A DNA stretch of 64,000 nucleotides from contig JAZUBU010000020.1 in the NCBI GenBank assembly GCA_045638645.1, positions 1 to 64,000 of the forward strand, written 5' to 3'. Positions 8,431-16,820 of the stretch are shown here, piece after piece. Below the pieces are notes generated by a model that saw only the letters and a list, made by a program, of their open reading frames with translations, did no database searches and was not told the origin of the DNA. Source of the DNA: JAGCJX01 sp045638645 (GTDB lineage Bacteria; Bacteroidota; Bacteroidia; Bacteroidales; UBA932). Numbering within the stretch: position 1 is the first letter of the stretch; each line of letters opens with the position of its first letter. Position numbers and translations under genes: made by a program.

Positions 8431-8805
8431 ATGTCTACAAAATTTTATAAATGCCGCCACTGTGGCAATATCATTGAAAAAATCATTGACAGCAAAGTAC
8501 CTGTAGTCTGCTGCGGAGAACCTATGGAAGAACTCATCCCCAACACGGTGGATGCCAGCACTGAGAAACACGTTCCTGTAGTGACTCGATTGGATGAATG
8601 CACCATCAAAGTGAGTGTCGGCAGTGTCCCGCACCCGATGACCGAAGAACACCACATTTCATTCATCTATGTAGAAACCGAATCCGGTGGTATCCGTGTA
8701 AACCTCAAAGACTCTCCGGAAGCCGTGATTTGCACCTGCTCCAGCAAGCCCATTGCCGTTTATGAGTACTGCAACCTGCACGGACTTTGGAAAACCGAGT
8801 TGTAA
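8431..8805 (+). CDS. dfx: Desulfoferrodoxin (superoxide reductase, 2Fe type)
   Basis: The 124-residue protein reduces superoxide to peroxide in the cytoplasm of anaerobes. The desulforedoxin-like domain holds a Cys4 iron site: Cys8, Cys11, Cys27 and Cys28. The catalytic neelaredoxin domain has its iron ligands in EKHVPV (His47), VPHPM (His68), His74, and YCNLHGLW (Cys114, His117). Lys46 sits where the substrate-guiding lysine lies in known enzymes. Length and ligand order match class I desulfoferrodoxin. It is monocistronic, after a terminator and before a hairpin. Confidence 0.96.
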   Translation: MSTKFYKCRHCGNIIEKIIDSKVPVVCCGEPMEELIPNTVDASTEKHVPVVTRLDECTIKVSVGSVPHPMTEEHHISFIYVETESGGIRVNLKDSPEAVICTCSSKPIAVYEYCNLHGLWKTEL

Positions 8806-8894
8806 TCGTTGACAGAACTTACGAGCACCAATAAATCATCAAGAAAGACCCGGCACAGGTCAGTAAGAAAGACCTGAAAAAGGTCAACAAAACG

Positions 8895-8926
8895 AACCCC
8901 AGAAGTCGACAAGGGCTTTTGGGGTT
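8895..8926. terminator. Hairpin of the AACCCC...GGGGTT family
   Basis: Arms 8895-8905 and 8916-8926 pair over 11 bp with one G-U. It resembles the hairpins near 0.7 and 55.0 kb and keeps the GTCGACAA loop motif also seen at 55 kb. TTTTCC follows, so it probably terminates the dfx transcript. The preceding 60 bases contain repeated AAGAAAGACC motifs. Confidence 0.6.
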
Positions 8927-9042
8927 TTCCATATCGATCCAGGTAATAAGAAATGGCGCACTTCGTGGATACCTCGAATTGGGTTAGCGTCAGAAACCAA
9001 ATTTAATGTATCTTTACCCGTGAAATTGAACGGAAACACCAC

Positions 9043-9103
9043 CCCCTTCGTTCAATCGAAAAGCAAAACCCCTTCGTTCAAGCAAAACGCCCACCCTTCG
9101 TAC
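9043..9103 (+). repeat. Three direct repeats upstream of umuD
   Basis: CCCCTTCGTTCAA occurs at 9043-9055 and 9069-9081, and a degenerate CCCTTCGTAC at 9094-9103 abuts the umuD start codon. Spacing is 24-26 bases, about 2.5 helical turns. The position suggests an operator for the mutagenesis operon. The binding protein is unknown. Confidence 0.55.
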
Positions 9104-9104
9104 T

Positions 9105-9533
9105 ATGGAAAAGTTACAACCCTACGCAATGGATGACCACGCCTCTTGGGAAGGTCTGTTGGTCGGTGATGTCAAGGCTGGTTTCCCTTCACCGGCAGAT
9201 GACATCCGAGAAAAATTGGATTTGATCCAACTCCTGGTCAAACACAAAGCCTCGACCTTTTTTTTTCGGGTCAGCGGCGTTTCGATGGTGGATGCTGCCA
9301 TGGACGAAGGTGACATTTTGATTGTTGACCGAAGCCTGGACCCTTACAACGGGTGCAAAGCAGTCTGTTTCATTGACGGAGAATACACAGTCAAACGTGT
9401 GGAAATCCAACAGCATCAGGTCCGTCTCCTCCCCGCCAACGAACACAACCAACAATACCAACCCATTGTTGTAGAACCCGAACAAGACTTTCTGATTTGG
9501 GGCATTGTTACCTATGTCATCAAAAAAATGTAA
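9105..9533 (+). CDS. umuD: UmuD-like S24 peptidase, DNA polymerase V subunit
   Basis: The 142-residue protein is a UmuD homologue that is cleaved upon DNA damage and then activates the translesion polymerase UmuC. The self-cleavage site is Ala25-Gly26 in KAGFPSPADD, where E. coli UmuD has Cys24-Gly25. The Ser-Lys dyad is Ser60 (SGVSM) and Lys97 (YTVKR), the same numbers as in E. coli. The LexA-type DNA-binding domain is absent, as expected. umuC starts 20 bases downstream, so the two form one operon. Three direct repeats lie just upstream. Confidence 0.93.
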   Translation: MEKLQPYAMDDHASWEGLLVGDVKAGFPSPADDIREKLDLIQLLVKHKASTFFFRVSGVSMVDAAMDEGDILIVDRSLDPYNGCKAVCFIDGEYTVKRVEIQQHQVRLLPANEHNQQYQPIVVEPEQDFLIWGIVTYVIKKM

Positions 9534-9553
9534 ACTACGCCCTATCTCTACCC

Positions 9554-10819
9554 ATGTTTGCCCTAGCTGACTGCAACAATTTCTTCGCTTCCTGCGAGCG
9601 GGTCTTCCGGCCGGATCTGGTCGGGAAACCGGTCATTGTGCTCTCCAACAACGATGGTTGCGCCATTGCCCGCAGCAACGAAGCCAAAGCCCTGGGCATC
9701 AAGATGGGGGATCCGCTGTTCAAAATCCGCCCACTGATCGAACAGCACCAAATTGCCGTCTTCTCGGGCAACATGGCCCTGTACGGAGACATGTCCCGCC
9801 GCGTCCGGTGGGTATTGGAAGAATTCGCCCCGTCCATTGAGGTCTATTCCATTGACGAAGCCTTCCTGGACCTTCGGGGTCTGATGATCAACGACTTGAA
9901 CGCTTACGCCAAGGAAATTTCCCGCCGTTGCCAAAAAGACACAGGCATCCCGGTTTCCGTCGGCATCGCTCCGACCAAGACCCTGGCAAAAATTGCCTCC
10001 AAGCTCTGCAAACAGTACCCCAAGTTGCATGGTGGATGTTACATGCACCAGCCTCAGGACATTGAAAAGGTGCTTCGAAAGTACCCCATCGAGGACGTTT
10101 GGGGCATTGGCCGAAAAACTGCACGGAAACTGCACGACCGAGGAGTCTGGACCGCCTGGGACTTTACCCAGATGTCAGAAGACCGTGTACGGATGTTGTT
10201 TGGCGTCAACGGTTTACGAACATGGCTGGAGCTCCGTGGCACCCCATGTATCCAGTTCGAAGACCTCATCGAGGCCAAGCAGTCCATCTGCGTCTCCCGC
10301 AGTTTCTCCTCCGAGATCTACGACCTCAATGAGCTGACCCAACAAATTGCCAACTTTACCAACGACCTGACCCACAAACTGCGCAAACAGTCATCCCTTT
10401 GTGAAGAACTGGTTGTATTTGCCTACACCAACCGCTTCAAAGAAACAGTCCCCCAAGCCTACCACAGCACCCTCATCCATTTCCATCAACCCACCTGCGA
10501 ATACCGGCCCCTCATTGCCACAGCCGTTCATGGTTTACGTGAAATCTACCGGTCCGGCTATGGATACAAGAAAGCCGGAGTCATCGCCACACGCCTCGTA
10601 TCCGAGAGCGAACAGATGCCCTCGCTGTTTGAAGACCCCAAAACGAGCCTGCGGGATCACAAACTTTCAGCCGTTTTAGACGACCTGCAACGCACCTACG
10701 GCAAGAGCAGCATCCGCCTGGCTACGCAGGGGGACGGTTCGATCAAAAATACCTGTGAAAACCAATCACCGCATTACAGCACGCGTTGGGAAGATCTTCC
10801 AACGGTCCACATCCGATAA
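9554..10819 (+). CDS. umuC: Translesion DNA polymerase V catalytic subunit UmuC
   Basis: The 421-residue Y-family polymerase starts MFALADCNNFFASCERVF, with catalytic Asp6. It has VLSNNDGCAIARSNEAK and the palm motif YSIDEAF (second acidic pair). The helix-hairpin-helix region is at WGIGRKTARKL (about 185-195), and the DUF4113-like C-terminus contains YGYKKAGVIA. ATG 9554 is chosen because the polymerase fold begins immediately after it; the in-frame extension upstream overlaps umuD. Error-prone bypass of DNA lesions is the established role. Confidence 0.95.
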   Translation: MFALADCNNFFASCERVFRPDLVGKPVIVLSNNDGCAIARSNEAKALGIKMGDPLFKIRPLIEQHQIAVFSGNMALYGDMSRRVRWVLEEFAPSIEVYSIDEAFLDLRGLMINDLNAYAKEISRRCQKDTGIPVSVGIAPTKTLAKIASKLCKQYPKLHGGCYMHQPQDIEKVLRKYPIEDVWGIGRKTARKLHDRGVWTAWDFTQMSEDRVRMLFGVNGLRTWLELRGTPCIQFEDLIEAKQSICVSRSFSSEIYDLNELTQQIANFTNDLTHKLRKQSSLCEELVVFAYTNRFKETVPQAYHSTLIHFHQPTCEYRPLIATAVHGLREIYRSGYGYKKAGVIATRLVSESEQMPSLFEDPKTSLRDHKLSAVLDDLQRTYGKSSIRLATQGDGSIKNTCENQSPHYSTRWEDLPTVHIR

Positions 10820-10836
10820 CTCCCATAAATTTTTCT

Positions 10837-10844
10837 TATATTTG
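10837..10844 (+). promoter_or_regulatory. -7 box close to the Pmp3-family ATG
   Basis: TATATTTG is a perfect TAnnTTTG match and ends four bases before the ATG at 10849. Transcription from here would give a leaderless message. No clear -33 element is visible, so read-through from umuC (30 bases upstream) is also possible. Confidence 0.5.
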
Positions 10845-10848
10845 CAGC

Positions 10849-11001
10849 ATGAGTTTCCTGAGAGCACTGCTTGCCATCCTTTGTCCCCCCCTGGCCGTAC
10901 TGGACCAAGGCTGCGGATCCATTTTGATCACATTCCTGCTGACACTCTGCGGCTGGGTCCCTGGCGTCATTGCCGCCCTGATCATCCTGAATCGGAACTA
11001 G
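10849..11001 (+). CDS. YqaE/Pmp3 family small membrane protein
   Basis: The 50-residue protein belongs to the UPF0057/Pmp3 family. It has two transmembrane helices: ALLAILCPPLAVLDQGCG near the start and FLLTLCGWVPGVIAALIIL near the end. The CPP-A motif and short length are diagnostic. Relatives protect membrane potential under salt or cold stress; the exact role in Bacteroidetes is unknown. The start at 10849 gives the usual MSFLRALLAI family N-terminus. It lies between umuC and the LysR regulator. Confidence 0.9.
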   Translation: MSFLRALLAILCPPLAVLDQGCGSILITFLLTLCGWVPGVIAALIILNRN

Positions 11002-11022
11002 CATCCCCGTTTGTATCTGAAG

Positions 11023-11853
11023 ATGTATCCCAAGCAAACCATCATACAGGATTTTCGGCTCAAAGTATTCGCAAAAGTAGCAGAACGACTGAGTTTCAGC
11101 CGGGCTGCGAAGGATTTGGACATCAGCCAACCTGCCGTTTCACAACATATTTCCGAATTAGAAAAACAATGCCAGCGGCCACTGTTTTTCCGCCGGGGAA
11201 GTTTCATTGAACTGACCCCGTTCGGTCAGGAACTCCTGCCCCTGGTCTTGGAAATCCTCAAACGGTACGATGACCTGAACCAACGCATCCTGGCGCGCAC
11301 AGAGACGGAAGCGACTCCCATCCTCATCGGTATAACTTCCCTGCTGGGCCAACACGTGTTCCCGACCTTATTGGCACTGCTGCGCAAACAGATACCGGAC
11401 CTGCGATGCTCCATGATACAGCTGGAAAGCGAACAAATATCGCAGCACCTCCAAGAAGGCAGCCTGGACTACGGTCTGACCGAAGACGAAGACCCCTACG
11501 ACGGCCTCTGCTACGAACTTTTGCTTCACGACGAATGCCCCCTGGTCACGGCCAACGGCTCCTTTTCCTACTTGAGCACCCAAGATTTTCCTCTCGTTTC
11601 CTTTATCACGGAAAACGAACTCGGCAGCACTGAAGCCGTCATCAGCTACCTCAAACATACCGATGCATACGCCTTCCTGCCGGAAACAGCCATCCTGGAC
11701 GAACGGAAAAGTGGACGCCTCAAAATCGTTCCGACCGATGCCATTCTCCGCAAACGCCAGTACTTTCTGGTTCACAAGGATAAACAGAAAACCGCCTTGC
11801 GGCAACACATCCTGCAAATCGCACAACAACACTTCAACCAAAACCAATCCTAA
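11023..11853 (+). CDS. LysR-family transcriptional regulator
   Basis: The 276-residue protein has an N-terminal winged helix-turn-helix, with LSFSRAAKDLDISQPAVSQHISELE split around 22-48, followed by a periplasmic-binding-like effector domain (about 95-270). LTPFGQELL marks the end of the DNA-binding part. The ATG at 11023 is used; an upstream in-frame TTG adds only four residues. It precedes, on the same strand, an FMN reductase, a lipoprotein and a nitroreductase. It may regulate them, although regulation of codirectional genes is less typical than divergent control. Confidence 0.93.
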   Translation: MYPKQTIIQDFRLKVFAKVAERLSFSRAAKDLDISQPAVSQHISELEKQCQRPLFFRRGSFIELTPFGQELLPLVLEILKRYDDLNQRILARTETEATPILIGITSLLGQHVFPTLLALLRKQIPDLRCSMIQLESEQISQHLQEGSLDYGLTEDEDPYDGLCYELLLHDECPLVTANGSFSYLSTQDFPLVSFITENELGSTEAVISYLKHTDAYAFLPETAILDERKSGRLKIVPTDAILRKRQYFLVHKDKQKTALRQHILQIAQQHFNQNQS

Positions 11854-11957
11854 GACAATCGCAAAAACAATCCTGATAAATAGCCACCGGTAGGGACCCA
11901 AATCCATACCGGTAAAAGTTCAAAGAAAACGGTCCAACATAAAAACACAATAGAACC

Positions 11958-12677
11958 ATGAAAGAAATCATACTCAACGGAGGTCCGCATGCCCACGGAA
12001 GCATCCTCTCCTCATACCAACAAGATCCGACAACTACATTCCAACTCACACCTACCCCGAAAGTATTGTTGGTCAACGGAAGTCCGCACGCACACGGATG
12101 CACCTATACAGCCCTGCAAGAGATTGCACAAACCCTTCAGAACGAAGGCATTGAATCCGACATTTTCCAAGTGGGCACCCGCCCGCTCTCCGGTTGCTTG
12201 GGTTGTGGCCGCTGCTCAGAAAAAGGCAAATGCGTCATGAACGACGCAGTCAATGAGTTCCTGGCCAAAGCGGCTGACTACGATGCCTTTGTATTCGGAG
12301 CTCCCGTTCACTTTGCCAGTGCCAACGGCGCGATGATTGCTTTCATGGACCGTGTCTTCTGCGCCGGCAAGCAGGTCCTCCAATTCAAACCGGCGGCCGC
12401 CGTTGTCAGCTGCCGTCGTGCAGGTTCCACTGCGACCTTTGACCAATTGAACAAATACTTCGCTATCCGCCACATGCCAATCGTGACCTCCCAATACTGG
12501 AACCAAGTCCATGGCAACACCCCGGAAGAAGTACGTCGCGACCTGGAAGGCATGCAAACCATGCGCAGCTTGGGCCGCAACATGGCCTGGATCCTCCGCT
12601 GCATCGAAGCAGGCAAACAGGCAGGCTTTCCTCACCCCGAACACGAAAAACAAACCAAAACCAATTTTATCCGATAA
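11958..12677 (+). CDS. NAD(P)H-dependent FMN reductase / iron-sulfur flavoprotein family
   Basis: The 239-residue protein has a flavodoxin-like fold. The FMN phosphate loop LLVNGSPHAHGCTY is at about 37-50, and a cysteine cluster CLGCGRCSEKGKC follows at about 80-92, resembling the 4Fe-4S motif of iron-sulfur flavoproteins. FGAPVHFASANGAMIAFMDR matches the family. An unusual 34-residue N-terminal extension contains a second, shorter copy of the loop (ILNGGPHAHGS, about 5-15). Family members reduce FMN, quinones or other electron acceptors. The gene lies between the LysR regulator and a lipoprotein gene 3 bases away. Confidence 0.85.
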   Translation: MKEIILNGGPHAHGSILSSYQQDPTTTFQLTPTPKVLLVNGSPHAHGCTYTALQEIAQTLQNEGIESDIFQVGTRPLSGCLGCGRCSEKGKCVMNDAVNEFLAKAADYDAFVFGAPVHFASANGAMIAFMDRVFCAGKQVLQFKPAAAVVSCRRAGSTATFDQLNKYFAIRHMPIVTSQYWNQVHGNTPEEVRRDLEGMQTMRSLGRNMAWILRCIEAGKQAGFPHPEHEKQTKTNFIR

Positions 12678-12680
12678 ACC

Positions 12681-13445
12681 ATGAAACACGCATACCTACA
12701 ACCAATCTTACTCATCGCATTGAGCCTCCTCTCCTTCACCGCTTGTGATCCGACGGGGCGTGGCCGAGGCGACGAAAACAACACCGAAAGACCCGACGGC
12801 TCCAGCAACAACGGCTCCAGCAACGACACAGAAATCTCCCGCGGCCTGTACTGCCACTTTACCTTTGACGGTAACCTGGACAACCGCATCAGCTCCGGAC
12901 CAGAAGCCGGTGGCTACGGCTACTACTTCGTTGAAGGCCTGAACGGCACCCAGGGATTGGACCTGCGCGCCAGTACGCTCAATTTTGACGAGGCCATCAT
13001 CGATGGAGGCACCTACACCATCTCTTTCTGGGTAAAAAAATTGAGCCACAGCATCATCTACAACGTGGAGAGCAACAACCAATGGGGAAAAGGGTTCATT
13101 CTGGAATACAAACCCAGTGGCCTGCTCTACTGCAGCGACGGTTACGACTACAACTACAAACCGGCTTACTTCGATCACCCCAGTCTTGACCCTGACGCGT
13201 GGACACACATTGCTATCACCTCCAATTATGTATCCGGCATTGAAGATTGCACCGTCAAGCTCTATCTGAACGGCCAATACATCAGCAGCATCCAAGAGGA
13301 AATGGTCGGCTACCAAAATGTCAACTACGGAATCGGCTTCCGCTTCCGTGGCAACATGATCGTGGACAACCTGCGCATCTACAGCGAGGATGACCTAGAC
13401 AGCAAAACCATCAAGAAAATCTACGAAGCCGAACGACCGCAATAA
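12681..13445 (+). CDS. LamG/concanavalin-like lipoprotein
   Basis: The 254-residue secreted lipoprotein has a signal peptide ending at FTAC (Cys22), then a Ser/Asn/Gly-rich linker (about 25-52), then a laminin-G-like (LamG_3) jelly roll (about 57-250). Supporting motifs are FTFDGNLDNR, YTISFWVKK, WTHIAIT, VKLYLNGQ and the closing DNLRIYS. Such domains usually bind carbohydrate or protein ligands on the cell surface. It sits between two oxidoreductase genes and starts 3 bases after the first, which is an odd neighbour for redox enzymes; no functional link is evident. Confidence 0.85.
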   Translation: MKHAYLQPILLIALSLLSFTACDPTGRGRGDENNTERPDGSSNNGSSNDTEISRGLYCHFTFDGNLDNRISSGPEAGGYGYYFVEGLNGTQGLDLRASTLNFDEAIIDGGTYTISFWVKKLSHSIIYNVESNNQWGKGFILEYKPSGLLYCSDGYDYNYKPAYFDHPSLDPDAWTHIAITSNYVSGIEDCTVKLYLNGQYISSIQEEMVGYQNVNYGIGFRFRGNMIVDNLRIYSEDDLDSKTIKKIYEAERPQ

Positions 13446-13473
13446 CCCATATTAATGGAATAACCCTCACAAA

Positions 13474-14112
13474 ATGGCAGACAATTACTTGGAAAAAAAG
13501 ATGGAAGCCTTTCATTCGCTTCCGTCCAGCGCCGCACAGGCTAAAAAGAACAAAACGACGCTCAACAAACTCTTGCTCAAAAACCGTAGCCACCGGGGAT
13601 ATGATCCCAAGGTTGTAGTTCGGGAAGACCACTTACGCGACATCGTCAGCGTCGTGACGAAGATTCCGCAAGCCTGCAACCAACAATGCCTACGCTACCG
13701 CTTGGTCACCCCTGCGGAAGCTCACAAAATCTTACCGTTGTTGAAGTTTGGAGCAGCCCTGCCAGAACTCAACCTGCCTTTCCCGGGGACCGAACCCCAG
13801 GCCTTCATCATTTGTTGTGCCCCAAACGAAAACAAACTCACGTACATGGACTTGGGCATCGCGGCACAAAGCATGCTGTTGCGTGCTACCGAAATGGGAC
13901 TCAACGGCATCTGCATCGGTGCCTTCCAAAAAGAAAAAATCATCCAAGCCTTTGACCTCCCCCTGACTCCGCTACTCGTACTTGCCATTGGCAAGGGCAT
14001 CGAAGACATCCGTCTCACGGAAATTCGGGAAAACGAGGACCACAAATACTACCGTGAAAACGGTGTGCATTACGTCCCCAAAGTCTGCTTGAATGATCTT
14101 TTGCTCGGTTAA
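13474..14112 (+). CDS. Nitroreductase family protein
   Basis: The 212-residue protein belongs to the FMN-dependent nitroreductase family. NRSHRGYDPKVVV matches the FMN phosphate-binding Arg-Ser-x-Arg region (about 29-41). DLGIAAQSMLLRATEMGLNG matches the central helix, and VLAIGKGIED the usual end of the core. It has no signal peptide, so it is cytoplasmic. It is last of the LysR-associated genes. Substrate (nitro compound, quinone or flavin) cannot be assigned. Confidence 0.88.
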   Translation: MADNYLEKKMEAFHSLPSSAAQAKKNKTTLNKLLLKNRSHRGYDPKVVVREDHLRDIVSVVTKIPQACNQQCLRYRLVTPAEAHKILPLLKFGAALPELNLPFPGTEPQAFIICCAPNENKLTYMDLGIAAQSMLLRATEMGLNGICIGAFQKEKIIQAFDLPLTPLLVLAIGKGIEDIRLTEIRENEDHKYYRENGVHYVPKVCLNDLLLG

Positions 14113-14132
14113 AGAACCGGCCTAACAAAACA

Positions 14133-14160
14133 GCCGGACGCTCTGGCCGGAGTGTCCGGC
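14133..14160 (-). terminator. Hairpin terminator between converging genes
   Basis: Arms 14133-14143 and 14150-14160 pair over 11 bp with one G-U. On the minus strand the stem is followed by TGTTTTGTT, so it best serves the PEGA-protein gene. The plus-strand nitroreductase gene also ends just before it. Confidence 0.65.
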
Positions 14161-14168
14161 CGCCGGAC

Positions 14169-16793
14169 TTAGGAAGCCATCACGGCGGCCAACGCAGCAC
14201 CACCACAGAGGGTAATGACCCAACTGAAGCCCAAGTAGGGCACCACGCTGTCTTCGGAACCAAATTGGCATCCCAGCACAAAGTCGGCCAACCCCACATA
14301 AGTGTCGCAAGGAATATCTACACGGAAACCTGCGTCAAAGCCCCATTCGTCGGCAACCAGACCGCCCCCAAAGTAGAACTGCCAGTCGAAATCGTTGACT
14401 GACTCATCACTCAAACGGATAACGGGACCTGCGATGTAAGAACCGAATCCGTCCTGATCCCACATCATGGATCCATAAACCCCCAAACGGGTGTAGCAGT
14501 AGGAAGCCGCAAATCCGACCGAAAAGACTTCATAGGTCGCATTGTAACCGGTCAGGAAGTCGATGTTCATCTTGCTATAATCATCCATTTCATTGTCCTC
14601 GGTCGCCAAAAGTCCCGGGAACAGACTCAAACCGATATTCGGAATCACAAGACGGTGGTTGAACTTGCAACCCAGGGACAAGGATGCCCATGCGAAACTT
14701 TCGTCTTCATTGGTTTCGTTCAAGTTCATACGCAACGCCGCATCAGCCAGCCACATGGTACCCATGAAGTTGTTACTCAACAAACCGGCTCCCAAATACG
14801 CCTGCCAATCCACACCGTAATCATTCAACCGCAACAGCGGACCTGCCGTCAAAGCGAAATCATCTTCGTCACCGAACAAAGCGGATGCTTGGAAACCCCA
14901 GCGTTCCGGGTTGTAGCCATAATTCACCCCAAAGAAATTATCGGACAAACAATATTCGTCGTGCTCATCCATACCATAACCGGCACCATAAACCAGTTCA
15001 AAGAAATGCTCGTCATCGAACAACGTGCCTTCGTTGATCCAACGGCGTTTTCGCATCGAAAGGTCCAGATTGGTTAACTGGTTTTGATTCACACGGAAAG
15101 ACTGCACCGGGCTGTCGTAGTAACCGTTCTTGGTCGCGTAGGCCTTGTAACTACCCGTCGGGAAGCTGCTGTTCCGATAGGGAGCCGCTCCCCAAAAATG
15201 ATATTGGTCCTGATTGGCTCCTTTGATATAAATGCTGGCACCCGACTTGGCAGTAATGTTCACTGAACCGGTTTTGCGTACCGGATCCGGCACCTTGATC
15301 GTCAAAGGACCTTTGCCGATGACCTCGTATTGGGTCACGCCGGGATCGTGTTCATCCAACTCCGCGCGGATCTCGTAATTGCCTTCTTCCAACTTGCCAC
15401 TCCACGTACCGTTGGAAATCTTACCCAAGAATTTATGATTGGCATAAATCCCGGCTCCTTCCTTGGACCGGATGGTCACATCCGCAATCAGACGACCCTT
15501 TTCCAAGGTTATGTTCAAGGACTTGCGTTCGTTGTGCACCAAATCTACCGTAAATTGTTGCGCCAGGTATCCATCCTTTCTCAGCGTAATCTGATGGGGA
15601 CCGATCAGCAACTGCTTGACAAGCGGTGTTCTGCCCATGTCTTGTCCATCAATGGTCACGGCACAGTTCGCCGGACTGGTTTCCAACGACAAAATTGCAT
15701 ACAACGGAACGGGCGCTCCCACCGTCTTCGTCACATTCTCTCCCGGTTTTACCGAGAAAGAAATGCTTTGGCCTTGGTGACTGGCCCGGCGGGCTTCCAA
15801 GACGTGGTTCATTGTACTGCTCAGGTGCCCGGTCCAGGAACCGATTCCACGGTACTGGTTATCCACATAAATTTCCGCTTTGGGATCATCGCTCTTACAA
15901 GTCACGTTGGCAAAGGTAGCATCCAGGTTGAAGTTGACACGTTGGTACTCGCCATTGCCCACTACCTGAATGGACTCAGACACCGTACTGTATTCCTCTT
16001 TTTGCATCCGGATGTTCACAGTCCCCCGTTTGTACCGTTCGGTCGTCTTGAGCGGGGTCACCCCAACGTAGTCCCCATCCACAAATACCTGTGCACCTTG
16101 GGGCTGGCTGTTCAAATCCAAATAACTGAATGCCGGCGTCATCCGGATGTCCACCTCGGCCATGTTCGCTTGGACCGTAACGGTTCCGATCTTGGTCTCG
16201 TAGTACGGATTCTCAATGCGATAGTGATAGGTACCGTAATTGAGTTGTTTGCTGAAGAAACCGTCTGTCACATAAGTCGTATGGTCCGAACAATCCGGAG
16301 TGGAGCCGATGGACACGGTCGCTTCAGCCGGCGTAATGTTCATCTTCAGAAAGTCAAACGAAACCGTTGCATTGGAAACGGTATGCATTTGCGCATCGGT
16401 ACGCAAGGTCAACCGGTACACTTCCCCTTCCTTCATGCGCACAGGAATCGGATCCATGGACTTGAAGTTCCTGCAACTGAAGTACAGGTTCCGGACTTTT
16501 GCCGGAAGCCAGAACCAGATTTCACCGTTCTCCCGCTCTTCACGTTTTTTCACGGCCAGACCACCGGTCTCCAGAACGAGGGGATTCTCCAACTCATTGG
16601 TCACCGTCACCTTGATGATGGCACACAAATCGTCATTGTCATCCATTAACGGGAAATAGGAAGTCGCATCCCGATCCTCGGGCATGTGCCGAACCTGACC
16701 ATCCAATGACATGTTCAATTGCTGTGCAACGAGCGGATAGGACACGCCCATGGCCAAGGCTACCAATAGAAAAGAAACAAATCTCTTTAGCAT
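14169..16793 (-). CDS. PEGA-repeat protein with C-terminal beta-barrel-like domain
   Basis: The 874-residue exported protein has a signal peptide ending near AQ (about 24). A non-repeat N-terminal domain (about 25-145) is followed by five or six PEGA-type beta modules (about 147-580). Clear examples are SQPQGAQVFVDGDYVGVTPL (229-248) and TSPANCAVTIDGQDMGRTPL. The last 290 residues are Gly/aromatic-rich with alternating strands such as YLGAGLLSNNF and FYFGGGLVADEWGF, suggesting an outer-membrane barrel. PEGA domains are common in surface-layer and envelope proteins. The LPP20-domain gene lies 27 bases upstream, so the two are probably cotranscribed and may act together; function unknown. Confidence 0.8.
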   Translation of the reverse strand: MLKRFVSFLLVALAMGVSYPLVAQQLNMSLDGQVRHMPEDRDATSYFPLMDDNDDLCAIIKVTVTNELENPLVLETGGLAVKKREERENGEIWFWLPAKVRNLYFSCRNFKSMDPIPVRMKEGEVYRLTLRTDAQMHTVSNATVSFDFLKMNITPAEATVSIGSTPDCSDHTTYVTDGFFSKQLNYGTYHYRIENPYYETKIGTVTVQANMAEVDIRMTPAFSYLDLNSQPQGAQVFVDGDYVGVTPLKTTERYKRGTVNIRMQKEEYSTVSESIQVVGNGEYQRVNFNLDATFANVTCKSDDPKAEIYVDNQYRGIGSWTGHLSSTMNHVLEARRASHQGQSISFSVKPGENVTKTVGAPVPLYAILSLETSPANCAVTIDGQDMGRTPLVKQLLIGPHQITLRKDGYLAQQFTVDLVHNERKSLNITLEKGRLIADVTIRSKEGAGIYANHKFLGKISNGTWSGKLEEGNYEIRAELDEHDPGVTQYEVIGKGPLTIKVPDPVRKTGSVNITAKSGASIYIKGANQDQYHFWGAAPYRNSSFPTGSYKAYATKNGYYDSPVQSFRVNQNQLTNLDLSMRKRRWINEGTLFDDEHFFELVYGAGYGMDEHDEYCLSDNFFGVNYGYNPERWGFQASALFGDEDDFALTAGPLLRLNDYGVDWQAYLGAGLLSNNFMGTMWLADAALRMNLNETNEDESFAWASLSLGCKFNHRLVIPNIGLSLFPGLLATEDNEMDDYSKMNIDFLTGYNATYEVFSVGFAASYCYTRLGVYGSMMWDQDGFGSYIAGPVIRLSDESVNDFDWQFYFGGGLVADEWGFDAGFRVDIPCDTYVGLADFVLGCQFGSEDSVVPYLGFSWVITLCGGAALAAVMAS

Positions 16794-16820
16794 AATTTCT
16801 ATTTTTTACTCATTGATTCG

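Noticed and set aside
9001..9104. LexA/SOS box upstream of umuD
   Set aside because: No inverted CTG-N-CAG or GAAC-N-GTTC palindrome is present; only direct repeats are seen.
15330..16649. 439-residue open frame opposite the PEGA protein gene
   Set aside because: It mirrors a minus-strand gene with clear repeats and signal peptide, and its residue composition (His/Arg-rich) is typical of antisense shadows.
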